Positions 5,476-14,464 of a DNA stretch of 22,685 bases are shown piece after piece. The stretch comes from JAGXFP01 sp039714535 (GTDB lineage Bacteria > Desulfobacterota > Desulfobulbia > Desulfobulbales > JAGXFP01). The stretch lies in NCBI GenBank assembly GCA_039714535.1, contig JBDLJC010000057.1, positions 1 to 22,685 on the forward strand. Direction: 5' to 3'. Made by a program: the position numbers and the translations under genes. A model generated the notes under the pieces. That model was not told the DNA's origin, did no database searches, and saw only the letters and a program-made list of their open reading frames with translations. Positions within the stretch are counted from its first letter, which is position 1. Each line of letters begins with the position of its first letter.

Positions 5476-7751
5476 TTTTCCCGTGGAGTCCGGTTGTCAT
5501 TGTCGATATAGTTGGTTCTCTCCTGACTTTAGTCATTGCCTCCCTTTGCGCTTATAGTTCAGCGCGATGGTATAGGCAAAAACCAAATGATATCTTTCGG
5601 CATTACGTTTTTTTACTCACTCTTACTTTTGTTCTGTTTGCTGTTTCCAGGTCGGTTGGCCATCTGCTTAAACAGCTTCTCCATTTCAGTGATCTCAGCA
5701 GTGTCTGGATGACGATTGCGCCATATAGTGGCTCGGTCAACACGATGACCTTCGTGATTATCGTCTCCTTCAGTCTCTATTTCAATCGTCTCCAGAAAGT
5801 TCATGGTGAAGTTGAAAAATACAAATCAGGTTTGGAGAACCTGGTAGATGAGCGAACAAGACAACTGGAAAAAACAAATATCACCCTGGAAACGGTTCTG
5901 AACAGTGCCAACCCGATTTGTCTGGTTAACCTTGATTTTGAAATACTGAAGGCCAATAAGGCCTACTACGACTATTGGCCTAAAGAAAAGGCCGATAATG
6001 GCGTGTTGAAATGTTTCGATTCCCGGCGTGGCAGCGGCTGTGGCACTGATTCCTGTCCGGTCAACTTGATTAGTCAGGGGACGGATGAGGTGGTCAAGCA
6101 ATTCAGTAAGGAACTGGACAATGGCGAGATAGGTGAGTTCATAATAACCGCCAGGCCGTTTAGGGATATTAATAATGATATTGTCGGGATAGTCGAAAGC
6201 TTTCAGGATATTACTGCCCAGACTAATGCCACCAGGAAACTTGCTGCCGAGAGGGAACAGCTCAATGTCACCCTGCGCAGTATTGGTGATGGCGTGATTA
6301 CTACGGATACTTTGGGGAATATTGTTTTAATCAACAAGGCTGCGGAAGAAATTACCGGTTGGACACAGATCGAGGCGGTCGGCAAGCAATTTGACGTGGT
6401 CTTTAATATCATTGATAAAGATCATGGTTCCTCGGGTAAGGATTTAATGCTGGAAACCTGTTCTGTCCCCGCCGGCACAATTTCCGCACCCAAAATATTG
6501 GTGAAAAAAGATGGCACGGAAAGACTTGTTGCCGATAGCAGTACGCTAATAAGAAACATGGAGAGTCAGGCTATCGGGGCGGTCCTGGTTTTTCGTGATG
6601 TTACCGAGAAAATTAAAACAGAAGAAGAGTTGAGTAAGGTTGAAAAACTTGAGTCGGTGGGAGTGCTGGCCGGTGGCATAGCCCATGATTTCAATAATAT
6701 CCTGACGGCTATTATGGGTAACATTAACCTGGCTCTGACCAGGATTGAGCCGGCAGATGAAATATATGAGCTGTTGTCTTCCGCCGAAAAGGCCTCGGCC
6801 CGGGCCAAAAATCTTACTCAACAGCTGCTTACCTTTTCGAAGGGTGGTGAGCCGATCAAGAGTGTGGCAACCATTCAAGAGATAATCAAGGATTCTGCCG
6901 GATTTGTGCTACGTGGTAGTAATGTCCAATGCGAATATCTCTTTGCTGAAGACCTCTGGGGTGTTGAAGTTGATACTGGCCAAATCAGTCAGGTCATTCA
7001 GAATATTATTTTAAATGCTGCTGCTGCTATGTCAGGTGGAGGGACGATTTCGGTAAAGTGCTCTAATCATTTTAATGATAAAGGCACAATCTTTCTGAAG
7101 GGTGGGCAGTATGTGAAAGTCAGCGTCACCGATCAGGGTGTCGGTATACCTGTTGATAAGATTGACAAGATATTCGACCCATTCTTTACGACTAAGAAAA
7201 CGGGGAGCGGACTTGGGCTGGCCATCTCTCACTCGATTATCAACAGTCATGGCGGCCATATCGAGGTGGAATCCAAGCCGGAGATAGGAACGACTTTCAC
7301 CTTCTATCTACCCGCATCAGGGGAAATATCCCAAGCCTCTGTAAAGCAGGAGTTAGTGGCCGATAACGCTGAAGGGAAAGGTCTTGTCATGATCATGGAT
7401 GATGATGATATGATCAGGGTTCTTGTGGGTAATATGCTCGATAGCTTCGGGTATGGGACTGTGTTCGCCCAGGATGGAGAAGAGGCTATTAAATTGTATC
7501 TGGAATCAAAGGAAAGTGATGAGCCCATCGCGGTCATAATTATGGATTTGACTATTCCCGGAGCCATGGGCGGCAAAGAGGCTGTTCAGGAAATACACAA
7601 GATTGACCCCGAGGCAAAGGTCATAGTGTCCAGCGGTTATTCAAACGATCCGATCATAGCTGATTATCGTGATTACGGCTTCAGTGCGGCAATGGTCAAA
7701 CCTTTTAAACTACAGGAGCTGCGGGAGGTTGTCAGTAAGATTCTTGCTTGA
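5472..7751 (+). CDS. Membrane-bound PAS-PAS hybrid sensor histidine kinase with receiver domain
   Basis: The product has 759 residues. Three hydrophobic segments lie around 6-30, 43-65 and 90-107, followed by a charged coiled-coil linker (about 108-135). A first PAS domain (about 137-255) contains a cysteine cluster, Cys181, Cys190 and Cys195 (C-x8-C-x4-C). A second PAS domain spans about 258-375. The HisKA box AGGIAHDFNN puts the phosphorylated histidine at His405. The ATPase domain shows the N box QNIILNAAAAM, the G boxes DQGVGIP and GSGLGLAI, and FFTTK. The C-terminal receiver has the acidic MDDDD cluster, phospho-acceptor Asp692 in IIMDLTIPG, and the lysine of VKPF. No output domain is attached, so a separate histidine phosphotransfer protein or regulator must act downstream. 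The start is set by the GGAGAG at 5459. The ligand is unknown; the histidine-rich partner and PAS cysteines point towards metal or redox sensing as inference. Confidence 0.93.
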   Translation: MIFPWSPVVIVDIVGSLLTLVIASLCAYSSARWYRQKPNDIFRHYVFLLTLTFVLFAVSRSVGHLLKQLLHFSDLSSVWMTIAPYSGSVNTMTFVIIVSFSLYFNRLQKVHGEVEKYKSGLENLVDERTRQLEKTNITLETVLNSANPICLVNLDFEILKANKAYYDYWPKEKADNGVLKCFDSRRGSGCGTDSCPVNLISQGTDEVVKQFSKELDNGEIGEFIITARPFRDINNDIVGIVESFQDITAQTNATRKLAAEREQLNVTLRSIGDGVITTDTLGNIVLINKAAEEITGWTQIEAVGKQFDVVFNIIDKDHGSSGKDLMLETCSVPAGTISAPKILVKKDGTERLVADSSTLIRNMESQAIGAVLVFRDVTEKIKTEEELSKVEKLESVGVLAGGIAHDFNNILTAIMGNINLALTRIEPADEIYELLSSAEKASARAKNLTQQLLTFSKGGEPIKSVATIQEIIKDSAGFVLRGSNVQCEYLFAEDLWGVEVDTGQISQVIQNIILNAAAAMSGGGTISVKCSNHFNDKGTIFLKGGQYVKVSVTDQGVGIPVDKIDKIFDPFFTTKKTGSGLGLAISHSIINSHGGHIEVESKPEIGTTFTFYLPASGEISQASVKQELVADNAEGKGLVMIMDDDDMIRVLVGNMLDSFGYGTVFAQDGEEAIKLYLESKESDEPIAVIIMDLTIPGAMGGKEAVQEIHKIDPEAKVIVSSGYSNDPIIADYRDYGFSAAMVKPFKLQELREVVSKILA

Positions 7752-7976
7752 TTTAAGTCATTCCCTGGCGAGCGTTGTCATGGATCACGCTGATTGCCAT
7801 TGGTCGAAATGACAGAAAGAAAGGCATAATAACAATCAGATATCTGTCTGCCATCACAGATCATTTCCCGCTATATCCGGATAATTTCTCCCTTCCGAAC
7901 CGAACTTCCCCCTGAATACCTTCTATATAACAACCGCATGGCTGTAATTATAAAGCTCAACGGCAGGCTTTTATCG

Positions 7977-10900
7977 TTATAAAGGCACTTCAATTTCAAG
8001 CTCGGAATCAGGCCAGAACCTGCGCACTCTTTTCAGCTTGGCGATTACTTTTGTACCTTTTTTCTTGAAGAAGAGAATTATCTTAAGTTCTTCGATGGTG
8101 GCGGTTGGCTTGCCGTCAAGGGCCAGGATTATATCACCCTTCTTTATTCCGGATTTCCCGGCCATCCCGTGCGGGGAAAGTTTGTCGACTATGACATTGC
8201 CATCCTTCTCTTTCAGGACAACGCCCATCATTGCTGCCATCGGCAGGCTGGCTGGGGTTGAAAAAACCAGGAAATCGGCGGTATCCGCATCAACTTCCCG
8301 TTGTTCGACATTCAGGACAACTGCCTGTTTCACTGCTAGTCGCCGCGCGACCCGGGGCGGGATGGCATTCTTCTTGTTGACATGACCACGACCGGCAATA
8401 ACCGCCATCCGCCGTTGGGGATTGTCGGCCAGGTAGGAAGCAATTGATTCGGCCATGGTTTCGTCCCACAGTGACTGGGCCTGGAGGAATTTGTTTAGTT
8501 GCTCTTGCTTGTTATTATGGCCGTTATGCATCCTGAATACCGAACTTATCCGCTGCCGGTAGTCGGGCATGGCGATGTCGAGATCGACCGGGATAACGGC
8601 TAATTCCTCTTCAGCAAGTCCGTCCAGTCCCGTTTCCTTATAGACCTTGCTGACAATAGCTTTATCCTGATTGATGGCCAGGACCGGGATGCGGTTACGG
8701 CGGGCGAAATTAATGATCGGCTGGTAGAAGCGGTAATCGTAGCCCCATTTGCTCATGTAGTGGCTCTGGCGGAGAAACTCCTCCTCATCGATGGTCTGCT
8801 CGAGGACGTATTTATCCAGGACCTCCTGGTCGGTTCGGGAGAACATCTCCATACCGATGGCCAGATCCGGGTTTTGCCGGTACAGGGCCCGGATTATGCG
8901 GAGCTGCAGGAGGTGGTCTTCATAGCGGGTGTGGCTTTCGCCGATGTAGACCACTCGGTGGTCTTGCAGTTTTTCAACTATGCCATCGAAGGATAAATTA
9001 GCACCGATCTCAATGCCGCCGGGCGGTTGGGCAAGGGTGAAGAGTTGCCCGTCTGGGGTTGGCTTGGTTCTTTTGACAACGGCCCGGCCTTGTTCAAAGT
9101 GGAGGTAACTGTACTTGCCGTAATGGTTTATTTTACGGGCCGCGCGGCGGACCTCATCTTGGTTGGCGGCCGAGACCAGGATGGCGGTGAGAGCGGGATT
9201 AAGAGGGTTTGCTCTGATGTCGACGGTCATGCCGGTGGCGGGGTGGTTGGGCTGGGCGAACAATTGCCGCGAGGCGGATGATGATAGGCCCAGAAAGATG
9301 GTAGCGGCGCCAGCGATATCCTTGCTTGTTACCTCTTCGGCGGCAACAATCCGGCAGCCCATTCTCGCCAGAATATCCAGTATGGGCTGAAAGAGATCGG
9401 GCCCCTGATTATGGTCAAGGACGGCCAGTTTTTCCTTGGCTCCGGCAAATCGCGACCAGACCGGGGGCAGTTCCGTTGGCGCCAGGCGGCGCATCAGTTC
9501 ATAGTCTTCATCGAGGATCAGTTGCCGGGGGGTAGCCGTCAGGGGAATTTCAACCTCGGTATCTTGCTCCTCAATATCAATGGTTCGGTGGACCGTCTCA
9601 ATATCGGTGACGACGGTCATCGGTACCGATAGTTGATAGGGCTCACCTGCATTGGCTTGGTGCAAATTGAAGCGCATTACCGGTCGGCCCCCATCTTCAT
9701 CTACTCTGAACTTATTGATATTCAGAACAGGCAGGTCGGGTCGGCTCAACCACTGGTCGAAGAAGTCCTGGAGACTGCTGTTGGTTGTCTGTTCAAAGCT
9801 GTTGATCAGGCTTGCCCAGCCAGCCTTCTGATGCTTCAGGCGATGGTAGAGGTCGCGGAGGCCGCCAATGAAATTTTCTGCCCCGATCTTGTTGCGCAGC
9901 ATGTGGAAGAGCATGGCACCTTGGGTATAACCTATGGCCCGGCGACTCTCCTGGCCGGGAAGCAGATGACTCTGGGCTCCGGTAAAGTTCTGCAGGGTAA
10001 GCTCATTATCAGGGTGGACATAACTATGGTGTTTGATCAGCTGGTTCTTGCGGAATTCACGGCCATTCCCTTGTTCGCTCTGGTAGAGGGCATCGGCCAA
10101 CATAGTGACCAAGCCTTCCGCCCAGTTGCCATCGGCCGGGTCGGTGCGGACTGAGTTACCGAACCATTGATGGAGGGTCTCGTGGCCCAGAGAAGTATCG
10201 GTGATGAACGGCAGTCTTATCACCGACTGACCGAGCACGGTGAAAGTTGGCATGGCGTAGCCGGTCGGTAGGCGGTTTTCAACCACAGTGAAACGCTTGT
10301 AGGGGAAAGGACCGATCATTTTTTCATACCTAGCCAGATAGGCGAGGGTTTTCCGCCGGTAATCTGCTGCCAGATCCTTATCTTCGGCAAAGAAATAGGT
10401 GTAGAGTTCTCGGTCTTCACCGAAACTGCTCTTCTCAACCAGAAAAGGACCGGCAATGAAATTGATCCCCGACAGGGGGTGGCGGAAGGAAAAGGTGGTG
10501 GTTTTGTGCTTAGCTCCGACTACGGTTACAATCTCTTCCGCCTCGGAAATTGCTTCGAAATTAAGCGGAATTTCGGCGGTCAGCTCGAAGATCTGATCCT
10601 GATGCAGGAAGGGGTGCCAGACCCCGGTCAGGGAAATTCCGTCTCCGCTGATCAAGTCACTCATCGGTGAATTTCGGACGGCCAGATCAAGTTCATAGGT
10701 GACTTTGACTACGGTTGGCATGGCGGTTGGGCTGATGGTCAGTTCATGGTCGGGATCGGTGAAGTATGTCTGGCTCTGGTCATCGAGATCGATTTTTTGA
10801 TCGTTGATCCAGATGCCGGTGATCGCCAGACCGGGCGTATGGTAAATTGCGCCGCTGTTGGCCGGGATCTCAATAATCGAAGTTCCGTGCATGGTTGATT

Positions 10901-11057
10901 TGGCGATGTCGAACGAGATATGGAGTCGATGCACCGGCGAGTGGGCGGAGCCGGAGGAGCTGGTCGCGTTAAAGATTAGCAAACCGAAGATAATCAGGAT
11001 CCTAGTGACTTGAGTCCTGGCGCCATTTTTCATGGGATTTGAGGGCTTTTTCAGCAC
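7977..11057 (-). CDS. Exported M1-type metallopeptidase / ChaN / PDZ fusion protein
   Basis: The product has 1026 residues. Residues 1-38 form a signal peptide with a hydrophobic core at 20-31 and GSA at the end. The first part (about 39-540) is an M1-family (gluzincin) peptidase. The zinc motif HETLH is at 292-296, with Glu314 of NWAEG 18 residues further on. GYAMP (266-270) replaces the usual GxMEN exopeptidase motif. A linker of about 150 residues follows. A ChaN-like (DUF399) domain spans about 690-920, with GESH (706-709), IGMEMF and the late GRGHV; in enteric bacteria ChaN is a haem-binding lipoprotein. Residues about 945-1015 are a PDZ domain (GMAGKSGIKKGDIILALDG). The GTG start is backed by AGAGGA seven bases upstream. 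It overlaps trmFO by 56 bases. Location is probably periplasmic. A joint role in haem or peptide handling is inference. Confidence 0.9.
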   Translation of the reverse strand: MLKKPSNPMKNGARTQVTRILIIFGLLIFNATSSSGSAHSPVHRLHISFDIAKSTMHGTSIIEIPANSGAIYHTPGLAITGIWINDQKIDLDDQSQTYFTDPDHELTISPTAMPTVVKVTYELDLAVRNSPMSDLISGDGISLTGVWHPFLHQDQIFELTAEIPLNFEAISEAEEIVTVVGAKHKTTTFSFRHPLSGINFIAGPFLVEKSSFGEDRELYTYFFAEDKDLAADYRRKTLAYLARYEKMIGPFPYKRFTVVENRLPTGYAMPTFTVLGQSVIRLPFITDTSLGHETLHQWFGNSVRTDPADGNWAEGLVTMLADALYQSEQGNGREFRKNQLIKHHSYVHPDNELTLQNFTGAQSHLLPGQESRRAIGYTQGAMLFHMLRNKIGAENFIGGLRDLYHRLKHQKAGWASLINSFEQTTNSSLQDFFDQWLSRPDLPVLNINKFRVDEDGGRPVMRFNLHQANAGEPYQLSVPMTVVTDIETVHRTIDIEEQDTEVEIPLTATPRQLILDEDYELMRRLAPTELPPVWSRFAGAKEKLAVLDHNQGPDLFQPILDILARMGCRIVAAEEVTSKDIAGAATIFLGLSSSASRQLFAQPNHPATGMTVDIRANPLNPALTAILVSAANQDEVRRAARKINHYGKYSYLHFEQGRAVVKRTKPTPDGQLFTLAQPPGGIEIGANLSFDGIVEKLQDHRVVYIGESHTRYEDHLLQLRIIRALYRQNPDLAIGMEMFSRTDQEVLDKYVLEQTIDEEEFLRQSHYMSKWGYDYRFYQPIINFARRNRIPVLAINQDKAIVSKVYKETGLDGLAEEELAVIPVDLDIAMPDYRQRISSVFRMHNGHNNKQEQLNKFLQAQSLWDETMAESIASYLADNPQRRMAVIAGRGHVNKKNAIPPRVARRLAVKQAVVLNVEQREVDADTADFLVFSTPASLPMAAMMGVVLKEKDGNVIVDKLSPHGMAGKSGIKKGDIILALDGKPTATIEELKIILFFKKKGTKVIAKLKRVRRFWPDSELEIEVPL

Positions 11058-12327
11058 GGTATTGTCCTCTTTGTTTTTTTGGCATTCTCAGCTTTATGGC
11101 CGGGAATAAACCGAAATTGATATTTGAAGGTTGGAATTTTTTTGGTTCGGACTTGGTCAGATGACAGATCAACGCCCCGAGTGCGGTGTCTGCCGGCGGT
11201 ACGAGTAGTTCTTTTCCGGCCAGTAATCGGCAACCGTTAAGTCCGGCCAGTAAACCCATGGCCGTTGACTCCACATAGCCTTCGACCCCGGTAAGCTGGC
11301 CGGCCAGGAGTAGATCGGGACGTTTCCTGGTTTGCAGGGTGGGGCGCAGCACGGCAGGGCCGCAGACAAAGGTGTTACGGTGGATGCTGCCCATACGGGT
11401 GAATTCGACCTGATCCAGGCCGGGGATAAGTTTGAACACCTCGCGTTGGGCGGAATAGGTCAGCTTGGTTTGGAAGCCGACCAGATTGTAGGTGGTACCC
11501 TCCTGGTTTTCCATGCGCAGCTGGACAACCGCATAAGGATCCTTGCCGGTTCTGGGGTCGGGCAGTCCGACCGGTTTCATTGGTCCGAAACGCAGGGTGT
11601 CTTCCCCGCGCTCCATCATGATCTCGATGGGTAGACACCCTTCGAAATATTTTTGCTTCTCGAATGATTTAAGGGGTACCTTCTTTCCCTCGGCCAGCCC
11701 CTTGATAAAGGCAAGATATTGCTCCTTGTCCATGGGACAGTTGAGGTAATCGCCGGGGCCGTCTTCATAGCGGGAGGCCCGGTAGACTATCTCCATGTTC
11801 AGTGAGTCGGCAGAGACAATCGGGGCAATGGCATCATAAAAGGCCAGATGCTCCTGGCCGGTAAGTTCTGCCAGGGAGGTGGCCATAGAGCTGGAGGTCA
11901 GCGGGCCGGTGGCCAGAATGATCGGGGTGTTCCCGACCGGCGGGAGGCCCGGCACCTCTTCCCGGCAGATGGTGATGTTCGGGCTGGCCTTTAATTTGGC
12001 GGTAATGTACTCGGCAAATTTATCCCGATCGACGGCCAGGGCCTTGCCGGCCGGGACTTTGGTCTCATGGGCCGCCTCAATGATCAGGGAGTTTAACCGG
12101 CGCATCTCTTCCTTTAAGAGACCAACCGCCGAGTTGGTGTCGTCGGAGCGCAGGGAATTACTGCAGACCAGTTCGGCCAGGTCCGGAGAGCTATGGGCGG
12201 GGCTGTACTGGTGGGGCTTCATCTCATGGAGGTTAACTTTACAGCCCCGTGCGGCGGCCTGCCAAGCCGCTTCGCAGCCAGCCAGGCCGCCGCCGATAAT
12301 AGTGATTTCATTTTTTGTGATAGTCAA
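11002..12327 (-). CDS. trmFO: Methylenetetrahydrofolate-tRNA (uracil-54 C5) methyltransferase, FAD-dependent
   Basis: TrmFO makes ribothymidine at position 54 of tRNA with methylene-tetrahydrofolate as carbon donor and reduced FAD. The 441-residue product has the family's normal length. It shows the N-terminal FAD-binding IIGGGLAGCEAAW (10-22), LVCSNSLRS with Cys55, FEGCLPIEIM with Cys231, RFGPMKPVGL, and the C-terminal LLLAGQLTGVEGY. Both redox cysteines known from characterised TrmFO are kept. The only plausible start is a TTG at 12327, with AAAGAG about ten bases before it; the nearby ATG is out of frame. Its 3' end overlaps the fusion gene, so the two are probably co-transcribed. The pairing with an exported peptidase/ChaN protein has no obvious metabolic logic. 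Confidence 0.96.
   Translation of the reverse strand: MTITKNEITIIGGGLAGCEAAWQAAARGCKVNLHEMKPHQYSPAHSSPDLAELVCSNSLRSDDTNSAVGLLKEEMRRLNSLIIEAAHETKVPAGKALAVDRDKFAEYITAKLKASPNITICREEVPGLPPVGNTPIILATGPLTSSSMATSLAELTGQEHLAFYDAIAPIVSADSLNMEIVYRASRYEDGPGDYLNCPMDKEQYLAFIKGLAEGKKVPLKSFEKQKYFEGCLPIEIMMERGEDTLRFGPMKPVGLPDPRTGKDPYAVVQLRMENQEGTTYNLVGFQTKLTYSAQREVFKLIPGLDQVEFTRMGSIHRNTFVCGPAVLRPTLQTRKRPDLLLAGQLTGVEGYVESTAMGLLAGLNGCRLLAGKELLVPPADTALGALICHLTKSEPKKFQPSNINFGLFPAIKLRMPKKQRGQYRAEKALKSHEKWRQDSSH
11065..11070 (-). promoter_or_regulatory. Ribosome binding site inside trmFO for the fusion gene
   Basis: On the minus strand AGAGGA lies seven bases before the GTG at 11057. It decides for this start over the ATG at 11033, which has no Shine-Dalgarno sequence. 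The site is inside the end of trmFO. Confidence 0.55.
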
Positions 12328-12435
12328 TTTAGAAAAACTCTTTGGGGGTTAAATTTTGTGTTGCCGGCGGATCGAATCCACAAGAAGATTTAACAAAGGC
12401 GAATACTACTATAATCATTTTCTTTGCAGAACAAC

Positions 12436-12479
12436 AAAAAAACCGGTCTCACCATATAAATGATAAGACCGGTTTTTTT
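12436..12479. terminator. Bidirectional Rho-independent terminator
   Basis: AAAAAAACCGGTCT (12436-12449) is perfectly complementary to 12466-12479, enclosing a 16-base loop. The A and T tracts on both sides allow action in either direction. It is the second hairpin downstream of adk and lies upstream of trmFO, separating the two units. Confidence 0.8.
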
Positions 12480-12501
12480 GATACTAGCAGTTACAGGTTG
12501 T

Positions 12502-12534
12502 AAAAAAATGTGGTGAGAACAGGAACCACCCACA
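12502..12534 (-). terminator. Rho-independent terminator of adk
   Basis: On the minus strand TGTGGGTGGT pairs with CACCACA, with one bulged base, and is followed by seven T (complement of the A tract at 12502-12508). It begins right behind the adk stop codon. An outer inverted repeat ACAGGTTGT/ACAACCTGT (12493-12501 with 12532-12540) encloses it and could compete with the inner hairpin. Confidence 0.75.
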
Positions 12535-12539
12535 ACCTG

Positions 12540-13187
12540 TTAGATGTTCAGTTCAGCTTTTATCGCGGTAACTACGGCATCGCTTGAGGTGCCGGTAACG
12601 GGTTTCAGTAGCCCTGATTTTTCGTAGAAGCCGGCCAGTGGTGCAGTTTTCTCGTTGTAGGTGTCAAGGCGATGGCCAATTGCCTCTTCAGTCTCGTCGG
12701 CCCTTTGGATGATAGCGCTGCCGCATTTGTCACAGATACCTTCAACTTTGGAGGGCATGCTCTTGATGTTGTAAATTTCCTGACAGTCGGAATTCTCACA
12801 GGTTCGTCGGGTGCAGAGACGATCGAAGATCACGTCGCGGGGAACTTCGATGCTGACAACCATGTCGAGTTTGATATCCAGCTTGGTTAGCAACTCGGTA
12901 AGGGCCTCAGCCTGGGGAATGGTCCGGGGGAAGCCGTCCAGTAGGAAGCCATTGGCGCAGTCAGGCTCCTGGAGTCGGTCTCCCATGATACCCATGATCA
13001 GAGAATCCGGAACCAGATCGCCACGATCCATATAACCTTGGGCCTCTTTACCCAGATCGGAGCCGGCCTTGACCGCCCCGCGCAGGATGTCGCCGGTGGA
13101 GATCTGAACGGAGCCGTCAATAGCAGTCAACAATTTAGCTACGGTGCCTTTGCCGGCGCCCGGTGCGCCAAGTAGTATAAGTTTCAT
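12540..13187 (-). CDS. adk: Adenylate kinase
   Basis: Adenylate kinase interconverts ATP + AMP and 2 ADP in the cytoplasm. The 215-residue product is full length. It has the P loop GAPGAGKGT (7-15), the AMP-binding STGDILR (30-36), and GFLLDGFPRT (80-89). The long LID carries four cysteines (130, 135, 152, 155), typical of zinc-binding adenylate kinases; the first pair is spaced C-x4-C rather than C-x2-C. The ATG follows a good AGGAGG with normal spacing. It has its own terminators downstream, so it appears monocistronic. Confidence 0.98.
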   Translation of the reverse strand: MKLILLGAPGAGKGTVAKLLTAIDGSVQISTGDILRGAVKAGSDLGKEAQGYMDRGDLVPDSLIMGIMGDRLQEPDCANGFLLDGFPRTIPQAEALTELLTKLDIKLDMVVSIEVPRDVIFDRLCTRRTCENSDCQEIYNIKSMPSKVEGICDKCGSAIIQRADETEEAIGHRLDTYNEKTAPLAGFYEKSGLLKPVTGTSSDAVVTAIKAELNI

Positions 13188-13437
13188 CGATAAATCCTCC
13201 TGAAATATTTTTTAAGATCAGTATTAGTTAACGTCGAAGGGTCGGCAATATACCCGATTTTAGTAGCACTGCACAGATAAAAAAAAGGAGAATTTTATTG
13301 GCAAAGTAAAAATTACCAAAAGGACCGAATAATCCGCTTTATTCAGGGTATTGTAGGGCTATTTCAGGGAGATGTCCTTAGCTGGTAGGAAGAGTTTTAG
13401 TGGAAAATATTGGCTCAGCGCCCGTAAGACAGCCTAA

Positions 13438-14274
13438 TTAGACTTGAGCTGGAATAAAGAACCGTTGGCTCATCTCGTCAATACCCAGCTTTTGCAATAT
13501 TGCCATTAACCGCTCGCTCGGACGTCGACGCGGCAGGTCTTTATAAGTGGCAATAATGAGCTCATTTTTCATGGAGTGCTCCCAGCCGACAAGTTCGGTC
13601 ACCCTGACCTGATAACCGTGGGCCTCCAACTGGAGACAGCGCAGGACATTGGTGATATGGCTACCGAATTCCCTGGTGTGGAGGGGATGCCGCCAGATCT
13701 CGACCAGGGGATCTTTGGCCAGTGCTCTGCCCTTGTGTTTAGTTAGTATCGAGGCTACTTCGGCCTGGCAACAGGGTACCAGGACCATGTATTTAGCCCT
13801 CTTCTGCAGGGCGAAATTAATGGCATCATCGGTGGCGGTATCGCAGGCATGGAGGGCAGAAACCATATCGATTTCAGCAGGTAGGGTTGTGGACTCAATT
13901 GACTCCGTTACCGACATATTCAAAAAAGACATGCCTGGAAAGTTGAGCTTTTGCGCGAGTTCCTGAGATTTACTGACCAGCTCATCACGGGTCTCAATGC
14001 CATAAATATGGGATGAGTTGGTCAATTCCTTGAAGAAAAGGTCGTAGAGGATGAAGCCCAGATACGATTTACCCGCCCCGTGATCAACCAGCTTGATGGC
14101 GCCATGGTCTTTGTGAATTGCTTTTAGCAGCGGCTCGATAAATTGATAGAGATGATAAACCTGCTTGAGCTTGCGTCTGCTATCCTGATTTAGTTTGCCG
14201 TCCCGTGTGAGAATGTGCAGCTCCTTTAAGAGCTCAATGGATTGGCCTGGTTTTAAGTCTAGCTTATTATGCAT
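13438..14274 (-). CDS. SAM-dependent methyltransferase (PF13679-type)
   Basis: This is a 278-residue cytoplasmic protein. A helical N-terminus leads to the SAM-binding loop LVDHGAGKSYLGF (62-74), the acidic strand end IYGIETR (90-96), ALHACDTATDDAI (140-152) and the VPCCQ motif (166-170). The DHGAGKSYL, ACDTATD and PCCQ set is that of the Methyltransf_32 group, related to Trm13 and GSTCD. The substrate is unknown; RNA or a small molecule is possible. AGGAA lies about ten bases before the ATG. Flanking genes run the same way but are separated by 190 to 250 bases, so it is probably transcribed alone. The C-terminal 60 residues (RRRPSERLMAIL region) are basic. Confidence 0.85.
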   Translation of the reverse strand: MHNKLDLKPGQSIELLKELHILTRDGKLNQDSRRKLKQVYHLYQFIEPLLKAIHKDHGAIKLVDHGAGKSYLGFILYDLFFKELTNSSHIYGIETRDELVSKSQELAQKLNFPGMSFLNMSVTESIESTTLPAEIDMVSALHACDTATDDAINFALQKRAKYMVLVPCCQAEVASILTKHKGRALAKDPLVEIWRHPLHTREFGSHITNVLRCLQLEAHGYQVRVTELVGWEHSMKNELIIATYKDLPRRRPSERLMAILQKLGIDEMSQRFFIPAQV

Positions 14275-14464
14275 CTGTAATTATTCCTGTTAATCGAGCC
14301 ATCTCAAAACAAGGCCGGACCAGTTAAAACATCATTACTTATGTTGCTCAATTGCAAATTCCTTTTTCGCCTAAAGCGCCTTTTGTTGGGGTATTTCAAT
14401 GAGCACTCTCAGGGATGAAAACCACAACATGTTTTTGGACTAAGCAAATTAATTATCAATTACT

